Assembly (NCBI RefSeq): GCF_004793635.1
Contig: NZ_SRXV01000002.1
Location: 1-64,000, forward strand
Reading direction: 5' to 3'
Source: Marinicauda pacifica
Lineage (GTDB): Bacteria; Pseudomonadota; Alphaproteobacteria; Caulobacterales; Maricaulaceae
DNA: 64,000 bases
The translations under genes were made by a program, and so were the position numbers. Positions 16,651 to 27,486 of this stretch are shown here, in pieces (the first letter of the stretch is position 1; every line of letters starts with the position of its first letter). The notes under the pieces were generated by a model that had not been told where the DNA came from, ran no database searches, and saw only the letters and a program-made list of their open reading frames with translations.

Positions 16651-17552
16651 GACGCATCCTCCGCCATCCAGGCCACGAGATCGGGGAAGCCGATCCCGGA
16701 CCAGGCCGCCTGCTCGGGGGCCAGGGATGTCGGAGTCATGCCGGGTTGGGTATTAATTTCGAGTAACCATAGACGGCCATCTCCAGCTTCATCCCAGCGA
16801 AAATCACTGCGCGTGAGGCCCCGGCACCCAAGCTCTTTATGTGCGATGAGCGCGGCCTCGCGCGCCTCCTGGGCAATCGCCTCCGGCACCTGCGCGGGAA
16901 TCTCGTGGACGGAGCCACCCGCCGAGTATTTGGCTTCGTAATCGTAGAAGGCTGTCTTCGGGATGATCTCGGTAATGCCCAGCGCGCGCCCGTCCATGAC
17001 CGCAACGGTCAGTTCGCGCCCCGGCACATAGGTCTCGATGAGAACCTCATCGCCATACGGCCAGGTATCGGACGCCAGTTCGGCCGGCGGACGGTTTGCG
17101 CCTTCGCGCACAATAAGCACGCCTACCGAAGATCCGCGGTCGTTCGGCTTGGCGACGTAAGGGGGTTTGAGCAAATGTGTTTTCGCAGCGTCAAACCGGT
17201 TCGCGATCACCCCTTCAGGGCAATGCAAACCGTGTGTTCGAAGCACTGCCTTGGTCAACTCCTTGTCCATCGCCAGCGCCGACGCGGTCACTCCTGAATG
17301 CGTGTAGGGTTTACCGAAGTAATCCAGTAGTCCCTGAATACGCCCGTCTTCGCCGAATTCGCCGTGCAAGGCATTGAAGACAACATCGGGATCGGCCGCC
17401 TTGAGCTGATCGTAGACATCGTGGCCGACATCGATCTCGACCACGTCATAGCCCTTTATGCGCAGGGCCTCCGCGCACTTGGCACCGGAAACCAGCGAGA
17501 CATCCCGCTCGGCCGACAAACCGCCCTTTAGAACTGCGATGCGCTTGGTCAT
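16638..17552 (-). CDS. ddl: D-alanine--D-alanine ligase
   Basis: A 304-residue ATP-grasp enzyme that makes the D-Ala-D-Ala dipeptide for MurF. It opens with [17 protein letters not shown], the D-Ala site, followed by [19 protein letters not shown] and the ATP-grasp NDRGSSVGV loop; the metal-binding region [11 protein letters not shown] is near the C-terminus. ATG 17552 is chosen since it overlaps the murB stop by four bases; an in-frame start at 17588 would only add 12 residues inside murB. Ends inside the ftsQ start. Confidence 0.95.
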   Translation of the reverse strand: MTKRIAVLKGGLSAERDVSLVSGAKCAEALRIKGYDVVEIDVGHDVYDQLKAADPDVVFNALHGEFGEDGRIQGLLDYFGKPYTHSGVTASALAMDKELTKAVLRTHGLHCPEGVIANRFDAAKTHLLKPPYVAKPNDRGSSVGVLIVREGANRPPAELASDTWPYGDEVLIETYVPGRELTVAVMDGRALGITEIIPKTAFYDYEAKYSAGGSVHEIPAQVPEAIAQEAREAALIAHKELGCRGLTRSDFRWDEAGDGRLWLLEINTQPGMTPTSLAPEQAAWSGIGFPDLVAWMAEDASCPR

Positions 17553-18478
17553 CGACCCGCCCTTTCTCCGAGGCGCTTGACTTCCCATTCCATGTCCACG
17601 CCCGTCAGTGCCTTGATATCCGCGCGCACACCTTCGACCAGTGTTTCGAGGTCTTCCGCCGTGGCACTCCCGTCATTGATCAGGAAGTTGGCATGCAGCT
17701 CCGAGAACCGCGCTCCGCCCACGCGCCGGCCGCGCCCGCCCACGAGATCGACGAGTTGCCAGGCGGAACGCCCCTCCGACAGAGCCGGATCGGGGTTCTT
17801 GAACGTCGACCCGGATGTCTTCTCGCGGATGGGCTGGGTCTCCTCGCGCCGTGCGGTAATATCGTTCATGCGCCTCGTGACGGCGTCGGAATCATCCACC
17901 TCGCCCTGATAGAGCGCTTCGACGAAAATCCAGTCCTGCGGGGCGTCGCTGTGACGGTAGCCGTAGCCCAGCTCTTCACGCGAGGCGACGATGCGTCGTC
18001 CCCGACGATCCAGCGCGACCGCCTCGATCAGGCGGTCCTGGGTCTCGGTCCCGTAGCAACCCGCATTCATTCGCAGCGCGCCGCCAATCGTACCCGGTAC
18101 ACCCACGTAGAATTCTAGGCCGCCTATCCCGGCCTTCGCCGCCGCCTTGGCTACCGTCTTGTCGAGGGCGCCGGCGCCGGCACGCAAGCGCGCGCCCTCA
18201 AGCGGCTCTGTTCGGGCAAAGGCGGGCCCCAGACGAACCACGACACCATCCACTCCGCCATCGCGCGCGAGCGTGTTGGACCCCGCGCCCAGCACGTTGA
18301 CCTCGATGTCACGCGGCGTCTCGGCCAGAAATCGCGCCAGATCGGCTTCGTCGGCAGGAATGAACAGGACGCGCGCCGGTCCGCCCACTCTCAACCAGGT
18401 AATATCCTTCAGCGCCGCATTCTCGATCAGCTTGCCGCGAACGCGAGGCAGACGGTCGATCAGGCCGGTTTCGCTCAC
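17549..18478 (-). CDS. murB: UDP-N-acetylenolpyruvoylglucosamine reductase
   Basis: A 309-residue FAD enzyme reducing enolpyruvyl-UDP-GlcNAc to UDP-MurNAc. FAD contacts are in [16 protein letters not shown] and [34 protein letters not shown] and [11 protein letters not shown] (containing the proton-donor Ser) are diagnostic. GTG 18478 is chosen because it overlaps the murC stop (GTGA); the open frame continues to 18517 inside murC. Position between murC and ddl is the Caulobacter order. Confidence 0.94.
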   Translation of the reverse strand: MSETGLIDRLPRVRGKLIENAALKDITWLRVGGPARVLFIPADEADLARFLAETPRDIEVNVLGAGSNTLARDGGVDGVVVRLGPAFARTEPLEGARLRAGAGALDKTVAKAAAKAGIGGLEFYVGVPGTIGGALRMNAGCYGTETQDRLIEAVALDRRGRRIVASREELGYGYRHSDAPQDWIFVEALYQGEVDDSDAVTRRMNDITARREETQPIREKTSGSTFKNPDPALSEGRSAWQLVDLVGGRGRRVGGARFSELHANFLINDGSATAEDLETLVEGVRADIKALTGVDMEWEVKRLGERAGR

Positions 18479-19884
18479 AGAACCGCCTCCAGACGCGATG
18501 GCAATTCGGCTGCCCACGCGGTGATGTCTCCCGCCCCGAGGCAGACAATGAGATCGCCTTCTCGCACCCGGGTTACCAGATCCTCGGGCAAGCGATCGCG
18601 ATCGGTAGGCGCGGCATCGCGATGCCCGTGCGCGTGCAGGCCGGCGACCAGGGCCTCGCGGTCTGCACCTTCGATCGGATCCTCTCCGGCGGCGTAGACT
18701 GGAGTAACCAGAACGGAATCTGCATCGTTGAAGCAGGTACAGAAATCCTCAAACAGGTCTTTCAGGCGTGAGTAGCGATGGGGCTGGCAGACGGCGATCA
18801 CACGTCCCTCGGCGGCACGTTGACGCGCAGCCTTTAGGACCGCGCTGATCTCCACCGGGTGATGCCCGTAATCGTCGACGATCACGACGCCCTTGGCCTC
18901 ACCGGTCACTGTGAAGCGCCGTTTCACGCCGCCAAATTTTGCCAGAGCCGACTTGAGCGCCGGTTCGCTCCCTCCTAGGGAGGCAACAACGGCGAGCGCG
19001 CCCGCTGCGTTCTGGACATTGTGCTCACCCATCATGGGCAGGGTGAAATCTGACCAGACCTCGCGCTCACCGCCAACCGGCTGAAAGACGAGATCGAAGG
19101 TCGAACCGGCCGGGCTGGTGCGCAGGTTGACCGCGCGGACCTCGGCCTGGGGATTGAACCCGTAAGTGATGACGCGCCGGTCCTCGATGCGCGCCGCCAG
19201 CGCCTGGACTTCTGGATGGTCAGTGCACAGCGCGGCAAACCCGTAGAACGGCAGGTTCTCGACAAATTGTGCGAACGCGGCACGCAACACGTCGAAGCTC
19301 CCATAGTGCTCCATATGTTCGGGATCGATATTGGTGATCAGGGCAACTGAGCCGCGAAGCTTGAGGAAGGACCCGTCACTTTCATCGGCCTCAACGACCA
19401 TCCAGTCGCCTTCGCCCATTTTGGCGTTCGAACCATAAGCCGAAATTATACCACCGTTGATCACGGTCGGATCGAAACCCGCCCCGTCCATGAGCGCGGC
19501 GATCAGCGATGTCGTGGTGGTCTTGCCATGCGTCCCACCCACCGCGACGGCGTATTTCAGACGCATGAGCTCCGCCAGCATCTCGGCCCGGCGCACGACC
19601 GGAATTCTGCGGGCGCGCGCCGCGGCGAGCTCGGGATTGTCCCGCTTGACTGCGCTCGACACGACCAGTGCGCCGGCTCCGTCCACGTTCTCGGCCACAT
19701 GGCCGATATGCACAGTTGCGCCCTTCGCGCGGAGGCGCTCGACATTGGCACTGTCCTTGATGTCTGATCCCGTGACCTCGTAGCCCAGATTGAGCATCAC
19801 TTCGGCGATGCCGCTCATCCCGATCCCGCCAATACCGACGAAGTGAACCGGACCGACGGAGGCGGCAAGATCGACAGGGGCCAT
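18475..19884 (-). CDS. murC: UDP-N-acetylmuramate--L-alanine ligase
   Basis: A 469-residue Mur ligase adding L-Ala to UDP-MurNAc. The N-terminal Rossmann motif [15 protein letters not shown], the ATP loop [11 protein letters not shown] (about 110-120) and the [13 protein letters not shown] segment are intact. ATG 19884 is chosen: it lies four bases after the murG stop, and the alternative frame from 20010 runs through murG. Followed immediately by murB with a four-base overlap. Confidence 0.95.
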   Translation of the reverse strand: MAPVDLAASVGPVHFVGIGGIGMSGIAEVMLNLGYEVTGSDIKDSANVERLRAKGATVHIGHVAENVDGAGALVVSSAVKRDNPELAAARARRIPVVRRAEMLAELMRLKYAVAVGGTHGKTTTTSLIAALMDGAGFDPTVINGGIISAYGSNAKMGEGDWMVVEADESDGSFLKLRGSVALITNIDPEHMEHYGSFDVLRAAFAQFVENLPFYGFAALCTDHPEVQALAARIEDRRVITYGFNPQAEVRAVNLRTSPAGSTFDLVFQPVGGEREVWSDFTLPMMGEHNVQNAAGALAVVASLGGSEPALKSALAKFGGVKRRFTVTGEAKGVVIVDDYGHHPVEISAVLKAARQRAAEGRVIAVCQPHRYSRLKDLFEDFCTCFNDADSVLVTPVYAAGEDPIEGADREALVAGLHAHGHRDAAPTDRDRLPEDLVTRVREGDLIVCLGAGDITAWAAELPSRLEAVL

Positions 19885-19888
19885 GAAA

Positions 19889-20977
19889 TTACGTCCTGGA
19901 GGCAGTTTGAATAAGGTCGGCGAGCGTGGAATCGGCGTCAGGCTTGCCCAGGCTATGGGCTTTCGCGGCCATCCGGCCAAGAGCTTCCCCGTCGCCCAGC
20001 AGGCTTTCAAGGCGCGTCGACAGCGCCTCGACAGTCAGGTCGCGCTCGCGCACGACTTCCGCTGCACCGGCGTCCACCAGGGCTTCTGCGTTCGCGCTCT
20101 GGTGATCATCCATCGCGATGGCCAGCGGCACGAACAGGGCCGGACGCCCCACGACCGCAATCTCGGCCACGGAGGAGGCTCCAGCCCGCGCGATTACGAG
20201 GTGTGCCCGGCGGTACTGCTCGTGCATATCGTCAAAGAAGGCTTCGCAAACCGCGTCCACGCCGGCCGCCCTGTATGCGGCGCGCGCGGTCTCGATGGAT
20301 TCCGCGCGCGTCTGCTGGACGATTTCCAGACGCTCGCTCAGCGAGTCTGGAAGACGGGCGATCGCTGCGGGCACCGTTTCCGACAACACTCGGGCACCCA
20401 GACTCCCCCCGATCACCAGAACCCGGACAGGACCGTCCGCTCCGGGCGCCTGGTAGGCCTGATTGCGCGCGGCCCGGATCGGTGTCCGCACCGGGTTGCC
20501 GGTCACCACATGGGTGACGCGCCGGTTGATCCGGTCGAGGCGTTCGAAACCGGATGCGACCGCCTCGGCGCCCCCGGCAAACAACCGGTTGACCCGCCCG
20601 AGTACGGCGTTCTGTTCGTGGATGATGTAGGGAACACCCCTCAGACGCGCCGCTGCCAGCGCGGGAAAGGCCGGATAACCGCCGAAACCGGCAATCACGT
20701 CCGGCTCGAAGTCCGCCATCAGCCGACTGGCCTGTCCGACACCCGACCAGAGCTTGATCAATGCCTTGGCAAGCTTCACCGGGTTTTTGACAAACGGGCT
20801 GGAAGCCGAGATCTGGTGAATGCGGCCACCTGGGAAATCGCCTGCATGCGCGTGCCCGCGCGCGTCGGTGATCAGGGCCACCTCCCATCCGCGCTCGATC
20901 AGGGTTTCGGCGCAGGCACGAGCAGGAAACATGTGTCCGCCCGTGCCGCCTGCGGCGATAAGGCAGCGCTTCGTCAT
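19889..20977 (-). CDS. murG: UDP-N-acetylglucosamine--N-acetylmuramyl-(pentapeptide) pyrophosphoryl-undecaprenol N-acetylglucosamine transferase
   Basis: A 362-residue GT28 glycosyltransferase converting lipid I to lipid II at the inner face of the membrane. The N-terminal G-loop [12 protein letters not shown] (8-19), GFGGYPAFP and the second G-loop [13 protein letters not shown] are present, as is the UDP-GlcNAc region [12 protein letters not shown]. It starts one base after the ftsW stop, within the compact dcw operon. Confidence 0.95.
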   Translation of the reverse strand: MTKRCLIAAGGTGGHMFPARACAETLIERGWEVALITDARGHAHAGDFPGGRIHQISASSPFVKNPVKLAKALIKLWSGVGQASRLMADFEPDVIAGFGGYPAFPALAAARLRGVPYIIHEQNAVLGRVNRLFAGGAEAVASGFERLDRINRRVTHVVTGNPVRTPIRAARNQAYQAPGADGPVRVLVIGGSLGARVLSETVPAAIARLPDSLSERLEIVQQTRAESIETARAAYRAAGVDAVCEAFFDDMHEQYRRAHLVIARAGASSVAEIAVVGRPALFVPLAIAMDDHQSANAEALVDAGAAEVVRERDLTVEALSTRLESLLGDGEALGRMAAKAHSLGKPDADSTLADLIQTASRT

Positions 20978-20978
20978 G

Positions 20979-22097
20979 TCAGCTCCGATGTTCGTAGGCG
21001 CCGGGACGGTGGCGGGTCAGCGCCAGCATCAGCCCGGCCGAAAAGCACAGGGCCAGCATGGACGAGCCGCCATAGGAAATGAAGGGCAGCGTCATGCCCT
21101 TGGGCGGAATCAGGTTCAAGTTGACCGCGATGTTGATCAGGGCCTGAAAGCCGAACAGCAGCGCAAGGCCGGCCGTGGCCAGCTGCGCGAAATGATCGGT
21201 CAGTCTCAGGGCGCGCGTCCAGGCTTGGGCGAACAGGATCGCGAACAGGCCGATGATGGCGAGCGAGGCGAGAAGTCCGAATTCCTCTGCGGCGACCGAG
21301 AAGACGAAGTCGGTATTGGCTTCAGGCAGGAGACGCTTGATCTCTCCTTCGCCCGGACCGACCCCGAACAGGCCGCCTTCGGCAAAGGCCTGGCGGGCAC
21401 GCTCGGTCTGTGCCCACTCTGCCTGGGGTGCCAGGAACGCAGCGATCCGCGCCTGAACGTGATCGAGGCTGAAGTACGCGATCATCAACAGGCCGCCGCC
21501 CGCCACGCCTAGCCCGGCGGTATATATCCACGGCAAGCCGGCCGCGAACAGCATGGCGCCAAAGATGACGCTGAGCAGGATGGTCTGTCCGAAATCGGGC
21601 TGGATGATGAGCAGCCCCACGCTCACCGCATAGATCAGCAGGGCGATCAGACGGCCGGGAACCGGTGCGCCGCGACTTTCCTCAGCGAAGAGCCAGGCAA
21701 TGATGACGATGAAGGCCGGTTTCAGGAATTCACTCGGCTGCAGCCCGAAGCTGCCAAAACGAATCCAGCGGATGGCACCGTTGATCTCGTTGCCGATGAG
21801 CGGCAGCAGGGCCATCAGGCCGAGGGAGCCGATCAGGGCGAGCCCCGCAATCCGGCGAACACCGGTAATCGAGAGGGCCGACGTCCCGATCAGAAGCACG
21901 ATGCCTGCGACAGCAAAAGCCGCGTGGCGCGTCAGAAAGTAGAACGGGTCGTCCAGAGCCAGCCGCTCGGCCGCCGCCGGTCCTGCCGCGAGCGACAACG
22001 TCAGCCCGACGCCGATCAATGACAGCACAATAAAGATCAAGGTCCGGTCGAGACCTCGCCACAAAGCAGCGACACGTAAACGGCTTGCGGCGATCAT
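20979..22097 (-). CDS. ftsW: Peptidoglycan glycosyltransferase FtsW (SEDS)
   Basis: A 372-residue polytopic SEDS protein, the septal glycan polymerase working with FtsI. About ten membrane helices are evident; NEINGAIRWIRFGSFGLQPSE and KRLLPEANTDFVFSVAAEEFG are SEDS signature loops, and KGMTLPFISYGGSS marks the C-terminal part. Its position between murD and murG identifies it as FtsW rather than RodA. The ATG overlaps the murD stop by four bases. Confidence 0.95.
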   Translation of the reverse strand: MIAASRLRVAALWRGLDRTLIFIVLSLIGVGLTLSLAAGPAAAERLALDDPFYFLTRHAAFAVAGIVLLIGTSALSITGVRRIAGLALIGSLGLMALLPLIGNEINGAIRWIRFGSFGLQPSEFLKPAFIVIIAWLFAEESRGAPVPGRLIALLIYAVSVGLLIIQPDFGQTILLSVIFGAMLFAAGLPWIYTAGLGVAGGGLLMIAYFSLDHVQARIAAFLAPQAEWAQTERARQAFAEGGLFGVGPGEGEIKRLLPEANTDFVFSVAAEEFGLLASLAIIGLFAILFAQAWTRALRLTDHFAQLATAGLALLFGFQALINIAVNLNLIPPKGMTLPFISYGGSSMLALCFSAGLMLALTRHRPGAYEHRS

Positions 22098-23503
22098 GCG
22101 GCATCTCCTGCACGCGCTTTGGCGATCAGGTCCGTGACCGCCATGCGGAACGTGTCCCCGCGATGTTCATAGCTGCGGAACTGGTCGAAAGAAGCACAGG
22201 CGGGCGAGAGCAGCACGACCGGGTCCGGTAGCCCGCTTTCAACCGCATCCTTGGCTGCGCGGGCCGTTGCCGCATGTAGTGAGGGACACGCTACGGTCTC
22301 GACCTTGCCTTTGAGCTGGCGAGCGATCAGATCGGCATCCTGACCGATCAGGTAAGCTTTACGCAGACGGTCGAAATAAGATGCAAGACCTTTGACGCCG
22401 CCTTCCTTGGCCTGGCCGCCCGCAATCCAGAAAATGTTCTCATAGCACCCGAGGGCCTGGGCTGCCGCGTCGGCATTGGTCGCCTTGGAATCGTTGACGA
22501 AGACAACTGGTCCGACCTGACCGACCCGCTCCTGGCGGTGGGCCAGTCCAGCGAAGCTCTCCAGCCCGGCAGCCGCATCTTCCTGGCTGAGCCCGAGACG
22601 GCGCACAGCGGCGTAGGCGGCGGCTGCGTTCTGCGCGTTGTGCCGGCCTGGCAGAGCGAGAGCGCGCCTCAGATCGGCCGCCGCGTGAGGCTTTCCGTCG
22701 AGCGCGTCATACACCGTGCCGCCCAAGGCATAGACGCCTTGGGACAAGACCTTCCGCGAGGAAACCGGGATGACCGAGTCTTCGTTGGCACTGCGCATCT
22801 GGGTGAAAACTCGCGAGGTTGTTTCATCGTCAACGCCGATGATCGCGCTGTCGCCATCGCCCTGCGTCGCAAAAATCCGGCGCTTTGCCGCAAGATAGTT
22901 CTCGATCGTGCCGTGCCGGTCGATATGGTCTGGGGTGAGGTTGAGAAATACCGCCACATCGCAGTGGAGCCGTTCAACCAGGTCGAGCTGATACGACGAG
23001 AGCTCCAGCACATAGATCGCTCCGGGCCTCGGCGGCGCCAGCGAGAGAACGGCCTCGCCGATATTTCCGCCGACACGCACGTCCATGCCTGCCGCCTTGA
23101 GCATATGTCCGATCAGAGCCGTGGTCGTCGATTTCCCGTTCGTGCCGGTGATCCCCACGACGCGCACACCTTCAGTGTTCGCGATCTCGCCGGCAAACAG
23201 TTCAATATCCCCGATGACCGGGGCCCCAACCGCCTGTGCAAGCTCAACCATCCGATGCGGCTTGGGGTAGTGAAACGGTATGCCCGGCGACAGGATCAGT
23301 GCAGCAATATCGCCCCAGTCGCGGCGATTCAGGTCTTCCAGCGTGAGCCCGGCCTTCTGCGCCGCCTGGCGGGCGGCCTCGTTGTCGTCCCACGCCACGA
23401 CCTTCGCCCCGCCCGCGGCCAGGGCCTTGGCGGTGGCAATGCCGGTACGCCCCAGCCCGAAGACGGCAACGCTCCGGCCCTTGTACGCGGTGACGGGGAT
23501 CAT
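22094..23503 (-). CDS. murD: UDP-N-acetylmuramoylalanine--D-glutamate ligase
   Basis: A 469-residue Mur ligase adding D-Glu. N-terminal VFGLGRTGIATAKAL, ATP loop GITGTNGKSTTTAL (about 117-130), LNLTPDHIDRHGTIENY and the FVNDSKATNADA motif (substrate site) are all present. Starts four bases after mraY ends and overlaps ftsW. Confidence 0.95.
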   Translation of the reverse strand: MIPVTAYKGRSVAVFGLGRTGIATAKALAAGGAKVVAWDDNEAARQAAQKAGLTLEDLNRRDWGDIAALILSPGIPFHYPKPHRMVELAQAVGAPVIGDIELFAGEIANTEGVRVVGITGTNGKSTTTALIGHMLKAAGMDVRVGGNIGEAVLSLAPPRPGAIYVLELSSYQLDLVERLHCDVAVFLNLTPDHIDRHGTIENYLAAKRRIFATQGDGDSAIIGVDDETTSRVFTQMRSANEDSVIPVSSRKVLSQGVYALGGTVYDALDGKPHAAADLRRALALPGRHNAQNAAAAYAAVRRLGLSQEDAAAGLESFAGLAHRQERVGQVGPVVFVNDSKATNADAAAQALGCYENIFWIAGGQAKEGGVKGLASYFDRLRKAYLIGQDADLIARQLKGKVETVACPSLHAATARAAKDAVESGLPDPVVLLSPACASFDQFRSYEHRGDTFRMAVTDLIAKARAGDAA

Positions 23504-23507
23504 GCAG

Positions 23508-24608
23508 CTACCTCAGTTTCAGCGTCGACAGCCCGATCAGGGCCAGCACCACTGCGATGATCCAGAAGCGGATCACGATTGTGGGCTCGGCCCAGCCCAT
23601 TTTCTCGAAATGGTGATGAATTGGCGCCATCTTGAAAATGCGTTTGCCGGTCAGCTTGAAGCTCGCAATCTGGACCATCACTGACACGGCCTCGAGCACG
23701 AACAGGCCACCGATGATCGCGAGCACGATCTCGTGTTTGACGGCAACCGCGATGGTTCCAAGGGCGCCCCCCAGTGACAGCGATCCGGTATCGCCCATGA
23801 AAACCATGGCCGGTGGTGCGTTGAACCAGAGAAAGCCCAGCCCTGCGCCGAGAATGGCGCCGCAGATCACGGCCAGCTCCGCCGTGCCCGGCGTAAAGTT
23901 CAAGAACAGGTAATCTGCGTAGATCGCCGATCCGACAAAATAGGCGATGAAGCCGAATGAGCCGGCGGCGATCATCACCGGCACGATCGCCAGACCATCC
24001 AATCCGTCCGTGATATTGACGGCATTCGAAGCGCCAACGATCACGAGCAGACCGAAGATAAAGAAGCCGTACCCCAGCGGGATCAGAAGATCCTTGAAGA
24101 AGGGCACCGCAACAGAAGTCGCAAAATCCTCCGGCACGCCGGGCGCTTCGCTCAACAACGACGTCATCCAGAATACGGCGACGAGCGCGATAACCCCCTG
24201 CAGCGCCAGCTTTCCGCTGCCTCGCAGACCTTCGCTCGTCTTTTTGGTCACCTTGCGCCAATCATCGATGAAGCCGATTGCGCCAAATCCGGCAGTCACG
24301 AAGATCACGACCCAGAGGTATTGATTGGTCAGGTCGCCCCACAAAAGAGTCCCGACAAGAATCCCGATGAGGATGATGAAGCCGCCCATCGTCGGGGTAC
24401 CCGCTTTGGCCACGATATGGCTTTCCGGACCGTCGGTGCGGATTGGCTGAGAGCCCTTGGAGCGCAACCAGCGGATGAAACCGGGGCCGATGAGAAGAGC
24501 CACGACAAAGGCCGTGATCCAGGCCGCCCCGGTTCGAAAAGTCAGATAGTTTACAACGTTGAAGATCTGGAACTGGTCAGCAAGCTGCGAGAAAATCAGA
24601 TAAAGCAT
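23508..24608 (-). CDS. mraY: Phospho-N-acetylmuramoyl-pentapeptide transferase
   Basis: A 366-residue membrane enzyme forming lipid I from UDP-MurNAc-pentapeptide and undecaprenyl phosphate. Typical MraY features: about ten helices, [25 protein letters not shown] (the DDxxK-type catalytic aspartates), [13 protein letters not shown], and [11 protein letters not shown] near the C-terminus. Lies between murF and murD, eight bases from the murF stop. Confidence 0.96.
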   Translation of the reverse strand: MLYLIFSQLADQFQIFNVVNYLTFRTGAAWITAFVVALLIGPGFIRWLRSKGSQPIRTDGPESHIVAKAGTPTMGGFIILIGILVGTLLWGDLTNQYLWVVIFVTAGFGAIGFIDDWRKVTKKTSEGLRGSGKLALQGVIALVAVFWMTSLLSEAPGVPEDFATSVAVPFFKDLLIPLGYGFFIFGLLVIVGASNAVNITDGLDGLAIVPVMIAAGSFGFIAYFVGSAIYADYLFLNFTPGTAELAVICGAILGAGLGFLWFNAPPAMVFMGDTGSLSLGGALGTIAVAVKHEIVLAIIGGLFVLEAVSVMVQIASFKLTGKRIFKMAPIHHHFEKMGWAEPTIVIRFWIIAVVLALIGLSTLKLR

Positions 24609-24616
24609 GGCAACCC

Positions 24617-26026
24617 TCAGGCGTTCGACCGCGCGGCCAGACGACCTTCACGCAGGCTTGAGACGATTTTGTGGACGCCCGATGCATTCGAGCCCTTGAT
24701 CAGCACCACGTCGCCGTCGTGCAGCTCGTCAATCAGGATCTCTAATGCTGAATCGGCCGATCGTGCAGATTGCCCCGTCACCGATTTCGGCAGAGCGTCG
24801 AGCAGGGACTGCATCAGCCGCCCCACCGCGATCACGCGCGAGACGCCCGCCTGGACCACCGGCTCGGCCAGCGCGCCATGCATGCCCGCACTGTCCAGGC
24901 CAAGCTCCAGCATCTCGCCCAGAACTGCAATACGGCGCCCCTGCCCGCGAGGCTGGCGCTTGGAGAGCGAATCCAGGGCGGCAGTCATCGAGACGGGGTT
25001 GGCGTTGTAGCTGTCATCCACGATCACAGCCTCGCCGCCTTCTGGAAGGCTCAGGGTGAAGCTGGCGCCCCGCCCCGCTGCCGCGGTCTGCCGCTCAAGG
25101 GCGGCCACGACCTGTTCTGCTTCCAGGCCTGCTGCCACACAGGCGGCCATCACCGCAGCAGCATTAAGGCCTTGATGCGCCCCGCTGGCTGCCAGCTTGA
25201 AATCCACGAGCCGCCCAAGCACGTTCAACCGGCCGCGCCCGCCGTCAGGCGCATCGTCGAACCGTTCAAGGCGGACAGCAGCATCCCTCGCAGCACCAAA
25301 CCCGAACAGGAAGGCGGCGCGCGACTTCATCACCTTGCTGGCCAGCCGGTCATAATAGGCGTCGTCGGAAGGAATGACCGCGACCGCGTCTGGCGCCATC
25401 CCCTCGAATATCTCCGACTTCGCGTCGGCGATCGCCTCCATGGACCCGAGATTCTCCAGGTGGGCTGGTGCGATCCTGGTAATGAGCGCGACATGGGGCT
25501 GAACCAGGCGGGACAGGGGGCGTATCTCGCCGGCGTGGTTCATCCCCATCTCGAACACGGCGTGTTCTGTAGTCTGCGCCATGCGTGCGAGCGTCAGGGG
25601 TACGCCCCAGTGATTATTGAAGCTCTTCACGCTCCAATGGGCCTGGCCCGCCTCGCGCAGGCTGGCCGCGATCCACTCCTTCACGCTGGTCTTGCCGACC
25701 GAGCCGGTCACCGCGATGCGACGTGCGTCCGACCGGTCCCGGCTTGCGATTGCCAGCTTGCTCAACGCCTCCATCACATCGTCGACGACCAGGCGCGGGC
25801 CTTCGCAGGCATCGGCCCTGGATACCAGAGCGGCCGCCGCGCCAGCCTTCATGGCAGCAGGGGCAAACTGATGTCCGTCCCGTTCCGCCGTCAGCGCCAC
25901 GAAAAGATCTCCGGCGTCCAGCGACCGGCTGTCTATGGAGACGCCGGTTGCTGTCCACTCGCCGCCTTCCAAGTGTCCGCCCGTGACATTTGCGGCAACT
26001 TCTGCGGTCCATAGCGGTGCACTCAT
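24617..26026 (-). CDS. murF: UDP-N-acetylmuramoyl-tripeptide--D-alanyl-D-alanine ligase
   Basis: A 469-residue Mur ligase joining D-Ala-D-Ala to the tripeptide. [20 protein letters not shown] loop [13 protein letters not shown] (about 106-118), [14 protein letters not shown] and [11 protein letters not shown] are diagnostic. Overlaps murE by four bases and is followed by mraY. Confidence 0.95.
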   Translation of the reverse strand: MSAPLWTAEVAANVTGGHLEGGEWTATGVSIDSRSLDAGDLFVALTAERDGHQFAPAAMKAGAAAALVSRADACEGPRLVVDDVMEALSKLAIASRDRSDARRIAVTGSVGKTSVKEWIAASLREAGQAHWSVKSFNNHWGVPLTLARMAQTTEHAVFEMGMNHAGEIRPLSRLVQPHVALITRIAPAHLENLGSMEAIADAKSEIFEGMAPDAVAVIPSDDAYYDRLASKVMKSRAAFLFGFGAARDAAVRLERFDDAPDGGRGRLNVLGRLVDFKLAASGAHQGLNAAAVMAACVAAGLEAEQVVAALERQTAAAGRGASFTLSLPEGGEAVIVDDSYNANPVSMTAALDSLSKRQPRGQGRRIAVLGEMLELGLDSAGMHGALAEPVVQAGVSRVIAVGRLMQSLLDALPKSVTGQSARSADSALEILIDELHDGDVVLIKGSNASGVHKIVSSLREGRLAARSNA

Positions 26027-27486
26027 GAGCCCCCCTCCCGGCGCGCCAGTGCCTGTCGCGCCGTCTCGCCATCGTCAAACGCAATCACCTCATCGCCGAC
26101 GGTCTGACCGGTTTCATGACCTTTGCCCGCAATCAACAGCGTGTCCCCAGCGTCCAGCAAGGACACTGCTGTGTAGATGGCCTCGCCCCGGTCACCAATC
26201 TCGCGTGCGCCGGGGCAGGCTTCCAGGATCGCCTTGCGGATCTTCGCCGGATCTTCGCTACGCGGGTTGTCGTCGGTCACGATGGAAAGATCGGCCAGCT
26301 TCCGGGCCACCTCGCCCATTTTCGCGCGCTTCGTCGGATCGCGGTCACCGCCCGCTCCGAAAACCAGAACAATACGCCCCTGGGTGTGCGGCCGCGCCGC
26401 ACGCAAGAGCTTCTCAAGGCCGTCGGGCGTGTGGGCGTAGTCGATAAGAACGGGCGAACCCTGGCGGGTCTTGCCTGCTTGCTCAAGCCGACCGGGGACT
26501 CCGGTCAGGTGTTTCAGGCTCTCCAGCGCTGCGCCCGGAGCCACACCACTGCGGATCGCCAGGCCGGTCGCCATCAATGCGTTTGCCGCCTGGAATTCAC
26601 CAATCAACGGTAGCGTGATCGAGTGGGCTTCGCCCTGATAGACCAGTTCGATATCCTGGCTGGCGGGATGAGGCGTGATCTCTTTCAGCTGCAGGTCGCG
26701 TCCGGCCCAGCCCACGGTAAACACTTCAAGGCCCAACTCTTCGGCCCGGGCTGCGACCCGCGCCCCCCACTGGGTATCCACGTCCACGACCGCCGATCCA
26801 CCCTTGGGCAGTAGCGTGTCGAACAACCGCATCTTGGAGGCGAAGTAGTCCTCAAAATCAGAGTGATAATCGAGATGGTCCTGCGTGAGGTTGGTGAAGC
26901 CAGCCAGGCTCACCGTTACTCCGTCCATGCGGCGCTGTTTCAGCCCGTGACTGGAGGCCTCCATCGCGAGATGCGTGACACCCTTGACCCTCAGCTCGCT
27001 GATCGCCTGATGCAGACGGATGGCGTCGGGAGTCGTGTATCCAAACTCGGTGCGTCCGGAGGCTAGGGTCACGCCCAACGTGCCCAGTGCAGCGGCCTCA
27101 AACCCGGCGCGACTCCAGATCTGCCGCAGAAACTCCACCGTGGAACTCTTGCCGTTGGTCCCGGTCACTGCTGCGACCGTATCCGGCTGACCCGGATAGA
27201 ATTTCGACGCCATCTGCGCGAGCGCCTCGCGCGGATCCTCAACGGCGATCAGCGGCTTGCGCGTCGCGGTATCCGGCGTCCCCAGAATGGCGGCCGCCCC
27301 TTTATCTTCGGCCATCGGAATGAACTGACGGCCATGAGCCTTCACTCCCGGCAGTGCGGCGAACACGAAGCCAGGCTGAACCGACCGGCTATCCAGCGCC
27401 AGTCCGGCGACAGGCAGATCCAGTAGCGTGTCGTCCAGCGTCACGCCGTCCGGCAAGATGTCGCGCAAGGGCCGGGCCGCGTTCAT
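26023..27486 (-). CDS. murE: UDP-N-acetylmuramoyl-L-alanyl-D-glutamate--2,6-diaminopimelate ligase
   Basis: A 487-residue Mur ligase adding the third stem residue. ATP loop VTGTNGKSSTVEF (about 107-119), LDSRSVQPGFVFAAL and FTNLTQDHLDYH are intact. The DDNPRSEDP motif indicates meso-diaminopimelate specificity, as in other Gram-negatives. Its start overlaps ftsI by four bases. Confidence 0.96.
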   Translation of the reverse strand: MNAARPLRDILPDGVTLDDTLLDLPVAGLALDSRSVQPGFVFAALPGVKAHGRQFIPMAEDKGAAAILGTPDTATRKPLIAVEDPREALAQMASKFYPGQPDTVAAVTGTNGKSSTVEFLRQIWSRAGFEAAALGTLGVTLASGRTEFGYTTPDAIRLHQAISELRVKGVTHLAMEASSHGLKQRRMDGVTVSLAGFTNLTQDHLDYHSDFEDYFASKMRLFDTLLPKGGSAVVDVDTQWGARVAARAEELGLEVFTVGWAGRDLQLKEITPHPASQDIELVYQGEAHSITLPLIGEFQAANALMATGLAIRSGVAPGAALESLKHLTGVPGRLEQAGKTRQGSPVLIDYAHTPDGLEKLLRAARPHTQGRIVLVFGAGGDRDPTKRAKMGEVARKLADLSIVTDDNPRSEDPAKIRKAILEACPGAREIGDRGEAIYTAVSLLDAGDTLLIAGKGHETGQTVGDEVIAFDDGETARQALARREGGS